From: an uncultured Prevotella sp.
GTDB taxonomy: Bacteria; Bacteroidota; Bacteroidia; Bacteroidales; Bacteroidaceae
DNA: 64,000 nt
Assembly (NCBI GenBank): GCA_944320235.1
Contig: CALUGQ010000006.1
Span: 62,001 to 126,000, forward strand
Reading direction: 5' to 3'
Made by a program: the position numbers and the translations under genes
Part shown: positions 37,945-46,455 of the stretch, piece after piece
Layout: every line of letters begins with the position of its first letter
How positions within the stretch are numbered: position 1 is the first letter of the stretch
Notes under the pieces: generated by a model
Seen by the model: the letters and a program-made list of their open reading frames with translations, nothing else
What the model was told of the DNA's origin: nothing
Database searches by the model: none

Positions 37945-39308
37945 ATCCCGGTGGTTGTTATTGATTGTTTCTTGAATTTACGCATATAGGCCGCCATCAT
38001 AAAGAACGTCACTACGGCGGCTATAGTGTCTGAAATGGGCATAGCCCACCACACGCCGTCAACGCCATATATGCCCGGCAGCACCGTGAGCAGCGGCAGC
38101 AGGAATATCAACTGGCGCGAAAGCGAGAGGAACATGCTCACCTTCGCCTTGCCTATGCTCTGGAAAAAGCTGGTGACCACCATCTGGTAACCGACTATCG
38201 GGAACGCCAGCATCTCTATGCGCAGACCGTCGACCGACAGTTTTATCAGCGTATCGTCGGTGGTGAAAAGGCGCGCACAGGGGCCGGGCAGAAGCTCGGC
38301 AATGGCGAATCCCGCCGTTGTAACGACGGTCCCGGCCACTATGGCATACTTTACGACCTTCATCAAGCGGTCGAAACGCTGCGCCCCATAGTTGTAGCCG
38401 GCTATTGGCTGCAGGCCCTGGTTGATGCCCATGGTTATCATCACGAAGATGAAGCACACCTTGTTGGCAATGCCGTAGGCACCCACGGCAAGGTCGCCGC
38501 CGTGGCGCTGCAAGCCGTTATTAATGAAGATGACCACCACGCAGGCGCAAACGTTCATGGCAAACGGCGACATGCCGATGGCAATGATGGCCTTGACGAT
38601 ACGGCTTTGCAGCTTGTATATGCCACGCTTCAGGTGGAGCAGCTCGTCCTTGTTGCTGAAGAGCCTCATCTGCCACACCAAGGCCATCACCTGGGCGATG
38701 ATGGTTGCGTAGGCCGCGCCGCGTATTCCGAGCTGCAGGGGGTAGATGAATATTGGCGCGAGGATGGTGTTCATCACCACGGTGAACATCGTGGCGTACA
38801 TGGCCTGGCGCGGCTTGCCCGCCGCGCGCAGCACGGCGTTCATGGCAAAGTACATATGCGAGAACACGTTTCCGGCCAGAATCACAATCATGTAGTCGCG
38901 GGCGTATGGCAGAGTCTGCTCGCTCGCCCCGAAGAAATAGAGTATCGGGTCGAGGAACAGCAGCGACACCACGCTGAAGGCGAGGCCGATTATCACGTTG
39001 AGCGTCACGGTGTTGCCCAGCACGTGCTCCGCCGCCTCGTAGTCTTTCTGCCCGAGGCGCACCGAGATGCACGTCGAGGCACCCACGCCGACGGCCGCTC
39101 CGAAAGCCGCGGCAAGGTTCATAAAGGGGAACGTCAACGCCAATCCTGAAATGGCCATGGCCCCAACGCCCTGCCCGATGAAGATGCTGTCCACCATGTT
39201 ATACAGCGAAGAGGCCGTCATGGCGATGATGGCGGGCAAGGCATACTGCATGAGCAGGGGGCCAACGGGCTTCGTTCCCAGTTCCAATGTAGCCTTGTTA
39301 TTTTCCAT
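37941..39308 (-). CDS. MATE family efflux transporter
   Basis: The 455-residue integral membrane protein has twelve predicted helices in two homologous halves. It starts with TKPVGPLLMQYALPAIIAMTASSLYNMVDSIFIGQ, the classic MATE helix 1-2 region, and contains AAAFGAAVGVGAS and MGINQGLQPIAGYNYGA at the second-half equivalent. MATE proteins exchange drugs or metabolites for H+ or Na+. The start at 39308 is chosen over 39332 because the family begins near this residue and a -7 box lies 22 nt upstream. Substrate is unknown. Confidence 0.93.
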   Translation of the reverse strand: MENNKATLELGTKPVGPLLMQYALPAIIAMTASSLYNMVDSIFIGQGVGAMAISGLALTFPFMNLAAAFGAAVGVGASTCISVRLGQKDYEAAEHVLGNTVTLNVIIGLAFSVVSLLFLDPILYFFGASEQTLPYARDYMIVILAGNVFSHMYFAMNAVLRAAGKPRQAMYATMFTVVMNTILAPIFIYPLQLGIRGAAYATIIAQVMALVWQMRLFSNKDELLHLKRGIYKLQSRIVKAIIAIGMSPFAMNVCACVVVIFINNGLQRHGGDLAVGAYGIANKVCFIFVMITMGINQGLQPIAGYNYGAQRFDRLMKVVKYAIVAGTVVTTAGFAIAELLPGPCARLFTTDDTLIKLSVDGLRIEMLAFPIVGYQMVVTSFFQSIGKAKVSMFLSLSRQLIFLLPLLTVLPGIYGVDGVWWAMPISDTIAAVVTFFMMAAYMRKFKKQSITTTGI

Positions 39309-39329
39309 ACAATCCTTTAAAATAGCGTG

Positions 39330-39337
39330 CAAAGTTA
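39330..39337 (-). promoter_or_regulatory. -7 box for the MATE operon
   Basis: The minus strand reads TAACTTTG, 21 nt upstream of the start; no good -33 box. Confidence 0.5.
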
Positions 39338-39678
39338 CTAATTTTCTTCGTAAGAAGGAAATAGTAACGCCCTTTTAGCGCAACTTTATGACGTTTGGAC
39401 ACACTGGAACCGGGCGGAGCGCACCTGCCCGGGTACGGCGAAGCCATAAAAACGCCCCTCGCCACGGCAGATGCCGCAACGGCTTCATTGAACCAACACA
39501 CCCAGAGCCAAGGGGCGGCCACCCTGCGGCGGGCGCGCCGCACACTGCCCAATGCTCCATACCGCTGTGACAGCATGAAGGTGCAAGGGCGGAAACGTAA
39601 AGAAATATCCACGGCACACGCGACACGGCATAACCATCTGGTTGCCTGCAAGTTGCAAGAAGGACAGCGTTACACCAC

Positions 39679-39790
39679 GAAACAGTCTGTTTGACAGTGC
39701 AAAACAAGCCGGACGGCAATGCGAAACGAACCGTTTCAAGACGCAAAACGCCAAGTTGCCTGACGCAAAACCGCCAGTGTAAACAATATT
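39679..39790 (+). repeat. 22-bp-period intergenic array H (four to five units)
   Basis: Units at 39679-39700, 39701-39722, 39723-39744, 39745-39766 and a partial one each start (G/A)AAAC and end in GC, with an exact 22-bp step; AT-rich GTAAACAATATTTAC follows. The rest of the 497-base gap (39338-39678) shows no gene. Confidence 0.75.
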
Positions 39791-39805
39791 TACCAACAAA
39801 GTAGT

Positions 39806-40185
39806 TCAGCCGCCATGGCCGATGGAGGCCAGCAGGCGTTTCTCCTCGGCCAGGTCGCCGGTGCGCATCGTTGGCGAGGGAATGTTGCACATCCGCACCG
39901 CGTCGCCGCTGCCGCACGTGTAGTCGTAGTATGCCGCCTCGTCGCCGCTCAGCTCCGCGCGCTCTTTCAGGCATCCCTTTATGCCGGCAAACTCCTCGGG
40001 CGAGGTGCTGCCAGAGAGCCTCACGAAGAGTATGCGCCGCGCTATCGGGTTGTAGTTGTAGTCGAAACAAGTGTATATGCCGCGCAGAAAGGGCGGCCGC
40101 TCGTACATGGGCAGCCTCAGGCAAACGCAGAAGAGGTCGAGCCTGGGGTAGCTGTTCTCATTGAAAATGAGGTATACGTGGCTCG
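39806..40185 (-). pseudogene. 3' remnant of an unidentified gene, lost 5' end
   Basis: The minus frame from about 40185 to the stop at 39806 has protein-like composition (FDYNYNPIARRILFVRLSG, AAYYDYTCGSGDAVRMCN, LAEEKRLLASIGHG). Upstream of about 40185 the same frame merely reads antisense to the DUF5690 gene. The simplest reading is a truncated gene whose 5' part was deleted at the junction with DUF5690. I do not recognise the family. Confidence 0.5.
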
Positions 40186-41126
40186 CGCTGTTCAGTTTCC
40201 TCGAAGGTCGGCGCACCACCGACATACTGGCAAGCATCATGGGAGTGAGCATGGCCCTCAGCTCAGGCGTGGCCAAGTCGCTCGGCCTGTACGCACTCCA
40301 TACGCTCCACGTGAACGAAATGTGGATGCCTGCCCTGATAGGGGCTGCCGCCTTCCCGCTGCTCTGCCTCACAGGCTGGCAGCTGACGCGCCTTCCCAAG
40401 CCCACCGTGGCCGACGTGGCGGCACGTTCGGAGCGCGTGACGCTCAACGGCAGGCAACGCCGCGAACTGTTCTGCCGGTTCATGCCGGTGCTGCTGATGC
40501 TCTTCACGGCCAACCTCCTGCTCACCGTGCAGCGCGACATCAAGGAGGACTTCATTGTATGCATAATCGACGTGAGCACAGTGCCGGCATGAGCTTTCGC
40601 CTACATCGACGGCATAGCCACAATAATACTGCTGGCGATGTTCGCCGTGCTGGCCGGCGTTGGCAACCACCTGCGGGTGCTCTGCATTCTGCTCGGCGTG
40701 TCTACGGCGGGGATGGCTCTCATTGCCTTCATCGGGGCGTACCAGACCCAGATTGCCCTGCCTACATCCCTGTGGCTGTTCTTGCAGACGCTCTGCATAG
40801 ACATCGCCTACCTGAGTTTCCAGACCATTTTCTTCGAGAGGTTCATCGCTTTCTTCCGAGTGAAAGCCAATGTCGGGTTCTTCATCATCACCATCGACTT
40901 CATAGGCTACCTCGGCACGCTCGCCATACTGCTGTTCAAGGAGCTGGGCGCGCCCCACATTGACTGGCCGCTGTTCTACAACGAAATGAGCATCTGGGTA
41001 GGAGTGGCCTGCTGCATAACCTTTGTGTGCTCCATGGCTTACCTCGCACAGGCCGGACAGCCGAAGCACAAAAGCACTGAACAGGCTGGCCGGCAGGCTG
41101 TAGGAGGGCTGATGGCAGCAAACTGA
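40185..41126 (+). pseudogene. DUF5690 membrane protein, 5'-truncated and with an in-frame stop
   Basis: The recognisable homology begins in mid-domain at FSFLEGRRTTDILASIMG (DUF5690/MFS-like), so roughly the first 150 residues are missing. An in-frame TGA at 40590-40592 (after IIDVSTVPA) is followed in the same frame by AFAYIDGIATIILLAMF and several further transmembrane segments up to a normal stop at 41126. A Trp codon TGG to TGA change would explain it. Placed beside phnX and phnW, the intact ancestor was probably a transporter for 2-aminoethylphosphonate; that is inference. Confidence 0.75.
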
Positions 41127-41195
41127 AAGCCGACACAAAGGGAACAAAGGCTACAAAACGTTTTAATCAGCATAAAAACAAAATCATATTGACAT

Positions 41196-41990
41196 ATGGA
41201 CAAGATTGAATGTGTAATAATGGACTGGGCCGGAACGGCCGTAGACTATGGCTGCTTCGCCCCTGTTGCGGCATTCGTTGAATGCTTCAACGCCATGGGG
41301 CTGACCGTAACGCCGGCTGAGACAAGGGCTCACATGGGCCTGACAAAGATTGAAGAGGTGAGGGCCTTGTTTGCAATAGACCGCGTGAAGGCGGAGTTTG
41401 CCGCCAAATACGGACACGAATACGGCGAAGAGGATGTGAAGCGGTGTTAAGAGGGCTTTGAGAAAGCGCTCTTTGCCACACTCGAAGACTTCTCAAGCCC
41501 TATCCCCGGAGTGGTGCAGGCCATAGCCTCACTGCGCGCCGACGGCCTGAAAATAGGCTCTACCACGGGCTACACCCAGGCCATGATGGACGTAGTTATG
41601 CCAGTAGCAAAACGCCTTGGCTACACGACGGACTGCTGTGTGACCTCCGACGGACTGCCAGCCGGACGCCCCAAGCCCTACATGATGTACCAGAATATGT
41701 GCCGCCTTGCCATCGAGTCGCCACGACGGGTGGTGAAGTTCGGCGACACCATTGCCGACATACGCGAAGGCAAGAACGCCGGCGCATGGAGCGTGGGAGT
41801 CATAATGGGCAGCAACGAGATGGGGCTGACGCAAGACGAGACATCGGCACTGACGAAAGCCGAGCTCAAGGGCCGCATGGACAATGTGCGCCGCCGTATG
41901 TATGCCGCCGGTGCAGACTTCGTAGTAGACGACATAACCGAACTGCCTGCACTGATAGGATGCATCAACGAGCGAATGAGAAACTGTTAA
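41196..41990 (+). pseudogene. phnX: Phosphonoacetaldehyde hydrolase with an in-frame stop
   Basis: The frame gives a HAD-superfamily PhnX: nucleophile motif VIMDWAGTAVDYG, HMGLTKIEEV, GSTTGYTQAMMDVV, TSDGLPAGRPKPYMMYQNM and FGDTIADIREGKNAGAW. It is interrupted by TAA at 41448-41450 exactly where PhnX proteins have Tyr (DVKRC-stop-EGFEKALF), then continues in the same frame to a stop at 41990. PhnX hydrolyses phosphonoacetaldehyde to acetaldehyde and phosphate. One base change would restore it, so decay is recent, or it is a sequencing error. No cis element for stop readthrough was seen. Confidence 0.87.
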
Positions 41991-42130
41991 CCACAAACCA
42001 GCTTCGCCGCAAGCAGGAGGAAAGCAAGGACTACGGGATGCTATAAAAGCACGGCTTAACACAAAAAGAAGCCTGCTGACTGCGGCCAAAGCCGTCTTTC
42101 ATAATTCTTAATAATTAATTCTTAACTCTT

Positions 42131-43219
42131 ATGAGACCTTATTTGCTACTTACACCGGGACCACTGACAACAACAGACACCGTAAAGGAAGCCATGATGA
42201 GCGACTGGTGTACATGGGACGAAGACTACAACATCGGCATCGTTGAACAGATACGGGGGCAACTCGTGGAGCTGGCAGCCACCCGCCCGGACGAATATAC
42301 GGCTGTGCTCATGCAGGGCAGCGGCACGTTCTGCGTGGAAGCAACGCTCGGCACAGCCGTGAAACCCACCGACAAGTTGCTCGTGGCCGCCAACGGGGCA
42401 TACGGCAAGCGCATGGGAGTGATTGCCGACTACTACCACTTGGACTGTCAAGTAATGAAATTCGAGGAGACCGAAGCCGTAGACCCGGCCCGCATCGACG
42501 CTTACCTGACAGAACACGGCGACGTGACCCACGTATCGGAGGTTCATTGCGAAACAACCACCGGTGTGCTCAATCCGCTTAAGGAAATAGCCGAGGTGGT
42601 AAAGCGCCACGGCAAGGTACTCATTGTCGACGCGATGAGCAGTTTCGGCGGGGTGCCGATAGACATGACAGAGCTTGGCATAGACTTCATGATAAGCAGT
42701 GCGAACAAGTGCATACAGGGCGTGCCGGACTTCGGGTTCGTGATTGCGCGCCGCTCTGCGCTGGAGCAGTGTGAAGGAGTGGCACGGTCGCTGTCGCTCG
42801 ACCTCTACGACCAGTGGCGCACAATGGAAGACGGGCACGGGAAATGGCGCTTCACGTCGCCTACCCACGTGGTGCGCGCCTTCATGCAGGCCCTGGCCGA
42901 GCTAAAGGAAGAAGGAGGGATAGCCGCGCGCCACGCACGCTACGCGGAAAACCACAGCAGGCTCGTCGCCGGAATGCGCAGCATGGGGTTCCGCACGCTG
43001 CTGCCCGACGAGGTGCAGTCGCCCATCATAACGTCATTCCACTACCCTTCTGCCGACTTCGATTTCAAGGCATTCTACACCAAGCTCAAGGCAAAGGGCT
43101 TCGTGATTTACCCGGGAAAAATATCACAGGCCGACACGTTCCGCATCGGCAACATAGGGGATGTGTTCCCCAATGATTTCAACAGGCTTACGGAAACGAT
43201 AAGAGGAATCATCGCATAA
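42131..43219 (+). CDS. phnW: 2-aminoethylphosphonate-pyruvate transaminase
   Basis: The 362-residue PLP enzyme converts 2-aminoethylphosphonate plus pyruvate to phosphonoacetaldehyde and alanine. Visible features: [74 protein letters not shown], and the PLP-lysine in [17 protein letters not shown]. Length and motifs are complete, in contrast to its broken neighbours. It may work for AEP breakdown with another hydrolase, or in AEP synthesis. AT-rich TTAATTC repeats precede the start. Confidence 0.95.
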   Translation: MRPYLLLTPGPLTTTDTVKEAMMSDWCTWDEDYNIGIVEQIRGQLVELAATRPDEYTAVLMQGSGTFCVEATLGTAVKPTDKLLVAANGAYGKRMGVIADYYHLDCQVMKFEETEAVDPARIDAYLTEHGDVTHVSEVHCETTTGVLNPLKEIAEVVKRHGKVLIVDAMSSFGGVPIDMTELGIDFMISSANKCIQGVPDFGFVIARRSALEQCEGVARSLSLDLYDQWRTMEDGHGKWRFTSPTHVVRAFMQALAELKEEGGIAARHARYAENHSRLVAGMRSMGFRTLLPDEVQSPIITSFHYPSADFDFKAFYTKLKAKGFVIYPGKISQADTFRIGNIGDVFPNDFNRLTETIRGIIA

Positions 43220-43395
43220 CGCTGACACGTATCTTACTGTCAAGCCAAGGGCTGAATCCACATCGGGATTCGGCCCTTTTCCATCCCATAGGTTCTTTCA
43301 TAAACCTGGCAGCGATGAGAAAAGGCAGGCTTTTCACCATGCACAAAGAAGCTTGAGTGCGCCGATATGGCATACGAAACGAGGCGATTTGCTGC

Positions 43396-43483
43396 GTAAA
43401 AGCGGCTGCACCGGCTGAAAACAACCGTTCCGGCCTGCAAGCAATGATTTGCCTGCAGGCCGGAACGCACAATAAAGTTTCGC
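43396..43483 (+). repeat. 22-bp-period array I with a long hairpin
   Basis: Units start at 43396, 43418, 43440 and 43462. Within them CGTTCCGGCCTGCA and its complement form a 14-bp stem around a 14-nt loop, placed where a terminator between phnW and the convergent TerB-DnaJ gene is expected. No gene is seen in 43220-43507. Confidence 0.65.
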
Positions 43484-43507
43484 AAAGCCATCTTCGCAAA
43501 ATGAAGG

Positions 43508-44296
43508 TCACATCCCCCGTGCCTTGTAAATCCGCTCCTTCGCGTCGTTGATTTCCTGGAACTTCTTCTCGGCGGCCGAGCGTATGTCCTCGCCGAGCGT
43601 GGCCACCCGGTCGGGGTGATGGCGCAGGGCCAGCTTGCGGTAGGCACTGCGCACTTCGTCGTCGGTGGCCGTAGGCGGCACACCGAGCACCTTGTAGGCG
43701 GCCTCAAGGCTGTCGCCGCCAAGGTTGAGCATAGAGTCAGCATCTGCCGGCGCCATGCGCATCCACGCCGCGCACTCCCTTATGGCTTCAGCCTCCGCCG
43801 TGGCCACCGTGCCGTCGGCCCGGGCCACGAGAACAAGGAGGTTGAGCAACTGCAGCCGCTGGGCGTAGTCCATGTTGGCAGCTATCTGCGCGCAGCAGTC
43901 GGCCACGGTGGTGCGGAAGGCGGCGTTGCCGCTGCGCTTGTGCTCTTCGAAGAGTCTCTTCAGAATGTCCTCGCCCTGCCGGGAAGCCATGTCGCCGAAA
44001 TTGCTGCGCAGGAAGCGGCGCACAAGTTCCATCTCAGAGTGCATCACGCGGCCGTCGGCCTTTATTATGTAAGACACGAGCACCAGCATGGCAAAGAGGA
44101 AGCTGTTGCGCTGCCCCTCGAAGCCGTTCGCGCCTTCATACGGCCCGGTGCCTGCCGCCCCCCTGTCTGTGGCGGGTTGGTTGACCGTGTCCATGCCGTA
44201 ATCAAACAACGCGCCTATCGCTATGCCCGCCAACACTCCGAGCGGGCCACCGGCCATCCATCCGAGGATGCCCCCTATCCATTTGCCTGCTGCCAT
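43508..44296 (-). CDS. TerB-like protein with C-terminal J domain (DjlA-like)
   Basis: The 262-residue protein has an N-terminal hydrophobic Gly-rich segment (WIGGILGWMAGGPLGVLAGIAIGALFDYG) that may sit in the membrane. A TerB-like helical domain covers about 65-180 (LLVLVSYIIKADGRVMHSEMELVRRFL, LLNLLVLVARADGTVATAEAEAI), and a J domain about 195-262 (AAYKVLGVPPTATDDEVRSAYRKLALRHHPDRV). The HPD motif is present, so it should stimulate DnaK ATPase. The arrangement is that of DjlA co-chaperones. Client and role are unknown. Confidence 0.9.
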   Translation of the reverse strand: MAAGKWIGGILGWMAGGPLGVLAGIAIGALFDYGMDTVNQPATDRGAAGTGPYEGANGFEGQRNSFLFAMLVLVSYIIKADGRVMHSEMELVRRFLRSNFGDMASRQGEDILKRLFEEHKRSGNAAFRTTVADCCAQIAANMDYAQRLQLLNLLVLVARADGTVATAEAEAIRECAAWMRMAPADADSMLNLGGDSLEAAYKVLGVPPTATDDEVRSAYRKLALRHHPDRVATLGEDIRSAAEKKFQEINDAKERIYKARGM

Positions 44297-44347
44297 AATT
44301 TTACGTTTTTGATTTTTACAACAAACTTCATGCCAATAAAGAAAGGT

Positions 44348-45139
44348 TCATTGCCTGTCTAAATCATTTTTCACATTATTGCGAATCTTTGTCAGGTAAG
44401 CCTTCATCGCCTTGGCATCTTTACGCTCTATTATGCCGAGCAAATCCTGCATCTCGCCCATGATGCGCTCCACCTGGCCTGCTGTGTATGGATTGAAAAG
44501 TATTTCCTGAAGCAGGTAGTCGTCCTCGCCAAGCACGCCCTTGGCTATATTCATATGGCGCTTGAAGGTTGTGCCGGGCGCGTCCTGATGCTTCATGACC
44601 GCGGCAAAGACGAAAGTGCTCACGAACGGGATGCTAAGCGAATAAGCAACAGTGCGGTCGTGCTCCTCGAATGTGTATTCGTAAACACTCAAGCCGAGCC
44701 TGCGGTAAAGGTCTTTGAAGAAGATTCGGCCCATGTAGTCGCCCTCGCTTATCACGATGGCGTTCTCCTCACTGAGCTGGTGCAGGTTGGCAAACGTGGG
44801 GCCAAACATCGGATGGGTAGATACATACGGATGGCCACACTGCTGGTAGAAATCTTTCAGCCCAGTCTTTACTGACGCTATGTCGCTAACTATGCATTCG
44901 GCAGGCAGGCAAGGCATCACTTCCTTGAAAGCAGAGATGGTGTACTTAACCGTCACGGCGTTTACGACAAGTTCCGGCTTGAACTCCCGAACCTCGTCAA
45001 GCGACGTGAAGCGGCGGCAGTTGTACGTAAACCGCATCCTCATCGGGTCTTTCTCATAGACCGCCATCTCGTGTTCGAAGCTTAGCAGATCAAGGAAGAA
45101 GCTCCCCATCTTGCCTGCGCCCATTACTAAAATCCTCAT
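44348..45139 (-). CDS. tyrA: Prephenate dehydrogenase
   Basis: The 263-residue enzyme oxidatively decarboxylates prephenate to 4-hydroxyphenylpyruvate for tyrosine. Features are the Rossmann motif ILVMGAGKMGSFFLDLL, VVNAVTVKYTISAF, CIVSDIASVKTGL and the substrate motif YVSTHPMFGPTFANL, then YSLSIPFVSTFVFA and HMNIAKGVLGEDDYLLQEILFNP. It is the last gene of the Phe/Tyr operon, separated from the DAHP synthase gene by an unusual 198-nt spacer bounded by inverted AT-rich repeats. No ACT domain is seen. Confidence 0.93.
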   Translation of the reverse strand: MRILVMGAGKMGSFFLDLLSFEHEMAVYEKDPMRMRFTYNCRRFTSLDEVREFKPELVVNAVTVKYTISAFKEVMPCLPAECIVSDIASVKTGLKDFYQQCGHPYVSTHPMFGPTFANLHQLSEENAIVISEGDYMGRIFFKDLYRRLGLSVYEYTFEEHDRTVAYSLSIPFVSTFVFAAVMKHQDAPGTTFKRHMNIAKGVLGEDDYLLQEILFNPYTAGQVERIMGEMQDLLGIIERKDAKAMKAYLTKIRNNVKNDLDRQ

Positions 45140-45147
45140 AACGTAGA

Positions 45148-45177
45148 AATTAAAAATTAAGAATTAAAAATTAAAAG
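45148..45177. repeat. AT-rich TTAAAAATTAAG repeats flanking the tyrA spacer (left)
   Basis: A near-tandem AATTAAAAATTAAG motif; an inverted relative, CTTTTAATTTTTAAC, lies at 45313-45341. Together they bracket the tyrA-DAHP synthase gap and could base-pair in RNA. A similar TTAATAATTAATTC run lies at 42096-42125 before phnW. Confidence 0.55.
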
Positions 45178-45228
45178 AAAATGCGTCGCAAGGTAAGCTT
45201 GGACAAGTTGCAATAGGGTCTTGGTGTT

Positions 45229-45294
45229 GCCAAGGCTTCCACAGTTGCCAAGGCTCCCGTTTCATACGAGGCACGAACAGCATTGGCTGCAAGC
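45229..45294 (+). repeat. Possible degenerate 22-bp units (array L)
   Basis: Two 22-bp steps (45251-45272, 45273-45294) resemble other array units (CTCCCGTTTCATACGAGGC, ACGAACAGCATTGG). Weak; included because it has the same period. Confidence 0.3.
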
Positions 45295-45337
45295 CAACCT
45301 TTATTGCACATTCTTTTAATTTTTAACTTTTAACTTT

Positions 45338-46402
45338 TCACTTATTTATTATTTCCATCTGCTGCCTCACAGACTCGCCGTGGATAAGCTCAAAGACGTT
45401 TGTGGCAAACTCCGGACTCATGCCGCAGAGCGAGCCTTGCGCTCCGCGCTTGTCGAGAATCTCGCTGTAGCGGGCCGACTGGAGCACGGTCATGTTGTGC
45501 TCCTTCTTGTACTGCCCTATCTCGCGGCAGACACGCATACGCTTGGCGAGCAGTTCCATGAGCTGGTTGTCAAGTTCATCAATTTGCTTGCGCAGCGCAG
45601 TGATGCCCTCGGTGGTGTTGGTCTCGCTGCGAACAACCAGCAACGAAAGTATATAGTCGAGCACATCTGGTGTGACTTGCTGCTTTGCGTCGCTCCAAGC
45701 CTTGTCGGGGTCGCAGTGGCTCTCGATGAGAAGGCCATCGAAACCGAGGTCCAACGCCTGCTGGCAGAGCGGGGCTATGAGCTCGCGGCGGCCACCTATG
45801 TGGCTCGGGTCGCATATCATGGGCAGGTCTGGGATGCGGCGGTGAAGCTCGATGGGTATCTGCCACATGGGCAGGTTGCGGTAAATCTTTTTGTCGTAGC
45901 TGGAGAATCCGCGGTGAACGGCAGCCATCCGCTTGACGCCAGCCTGGTTAATGCGTTCCATTGCGCCTATCCAGAGCTCCAGGTCGGGGTTGACCGGGTT
46001 CTTGACAAACACTGGGATGTCGACTCCCCTAAGTGCGTCGGCCATGGCCTGCATGGCAAATGGGTTGGCCGAAGTGCGCGCGCCGACCCACAATATGTCT
46101 ATCCCATACTTCAAGGCCAGCTCTATATGTTCGGGCGTGGCCACCTCAGTGGCCACCAGCATGCCAGTTTCCTTCTGCACACGGTTGAGCCATGGCAGCG
46201 CCGTCTCGCCGTTTCCCTCAAATCCTCCGGGCTTGGTGCGCGGCTTCCACACACCGGCACGGAACATCCTACAGCCTTTCATTGCGAGCTGCTTGGCGGT
46301 TTCAATCACCTGTTCTTCTGTCTCCGCTGAGCAAGGGCCTGCTATAACGAACGGCCGTTCGGTGTTGCTCGGGAGGTTAAGTGGTTCAAGTTCGAGTTCC
46401 AT
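45338..46402 (-). CDS. 3-deoxy-7-phosphoheptulonate synthase fused to chorismate mutase
   Basis: This 354-residue bifunctional enzyme carries out the first shikimate step and chorismate-to-prephenate conversion. The N-terminal DAHP synthase domain (to about 255) shows FVIAGPCSAETEEQVIETAKQL, FRAGVWKPRTKPGGFEG, WVGARTSANPFAMQ and CDPSHIGGRREL. The C-terminal AroQ-type mutase is helical (ITALRKQIDELDNQLMELLAKRMRVCREIGQYKKEHNM). The start at 46402 (MELELEPLNLP) fits the family; codons further upstream read antisense to the neighbouring aminotransferase gene. It lies 53 nt after that gene in the Phe/Tyr operon. Confidence 0.93.
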   Translation of the reverse strand: MELELEPLNLPSNTERPFVIAGPCSAETEEQVIETAKQLAMKGCRMFRAGVWKPRTKPGGFEGNGETALPWLNRVQKETGMLVATEVATPEHIELALKYGIDILWVGARTSANPFAMQAMADALRGVDIPVFVKNPVNPDLELWIGAMERINQAGVKRMAAVHRGFSSYDKKIYRNLPMWQIPIELHRRIPDLPMICDPSHIGGRRELIAPLCQQALDLGFDGLLIESHCDPDKAWSDAKQQVTPDVLDYILSLLVVRSETNTTEGITALRKQIDELDNQLMELLAKRMRVCREIGQYKKEHNMTVLQSARYSEILDKRGAQGSLCGMSPEFATNVFELIHGESVRQQMEIINK

Positions 46403-46455
46403 AAGCAATATATCATTTTGTTGTTGTTTCGTTTTTCTATTGTCTTGCACCCTGT

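Noticed and set aside
39679-39790. CRISPR array
   Set aside because: The steps are regular, but there is no conserved repeat separated by unique spacers, the unit is only 22 bp and degenerate throughout, and no cas genes are present.
41448-41450. Recoded stop codon (readthrough) in phnX
   Set aside because: TAA is rarely recoded, no stimulatory element follows, and a neighbouring gene has an independent TGA stop and truncation, which favours gene decay.
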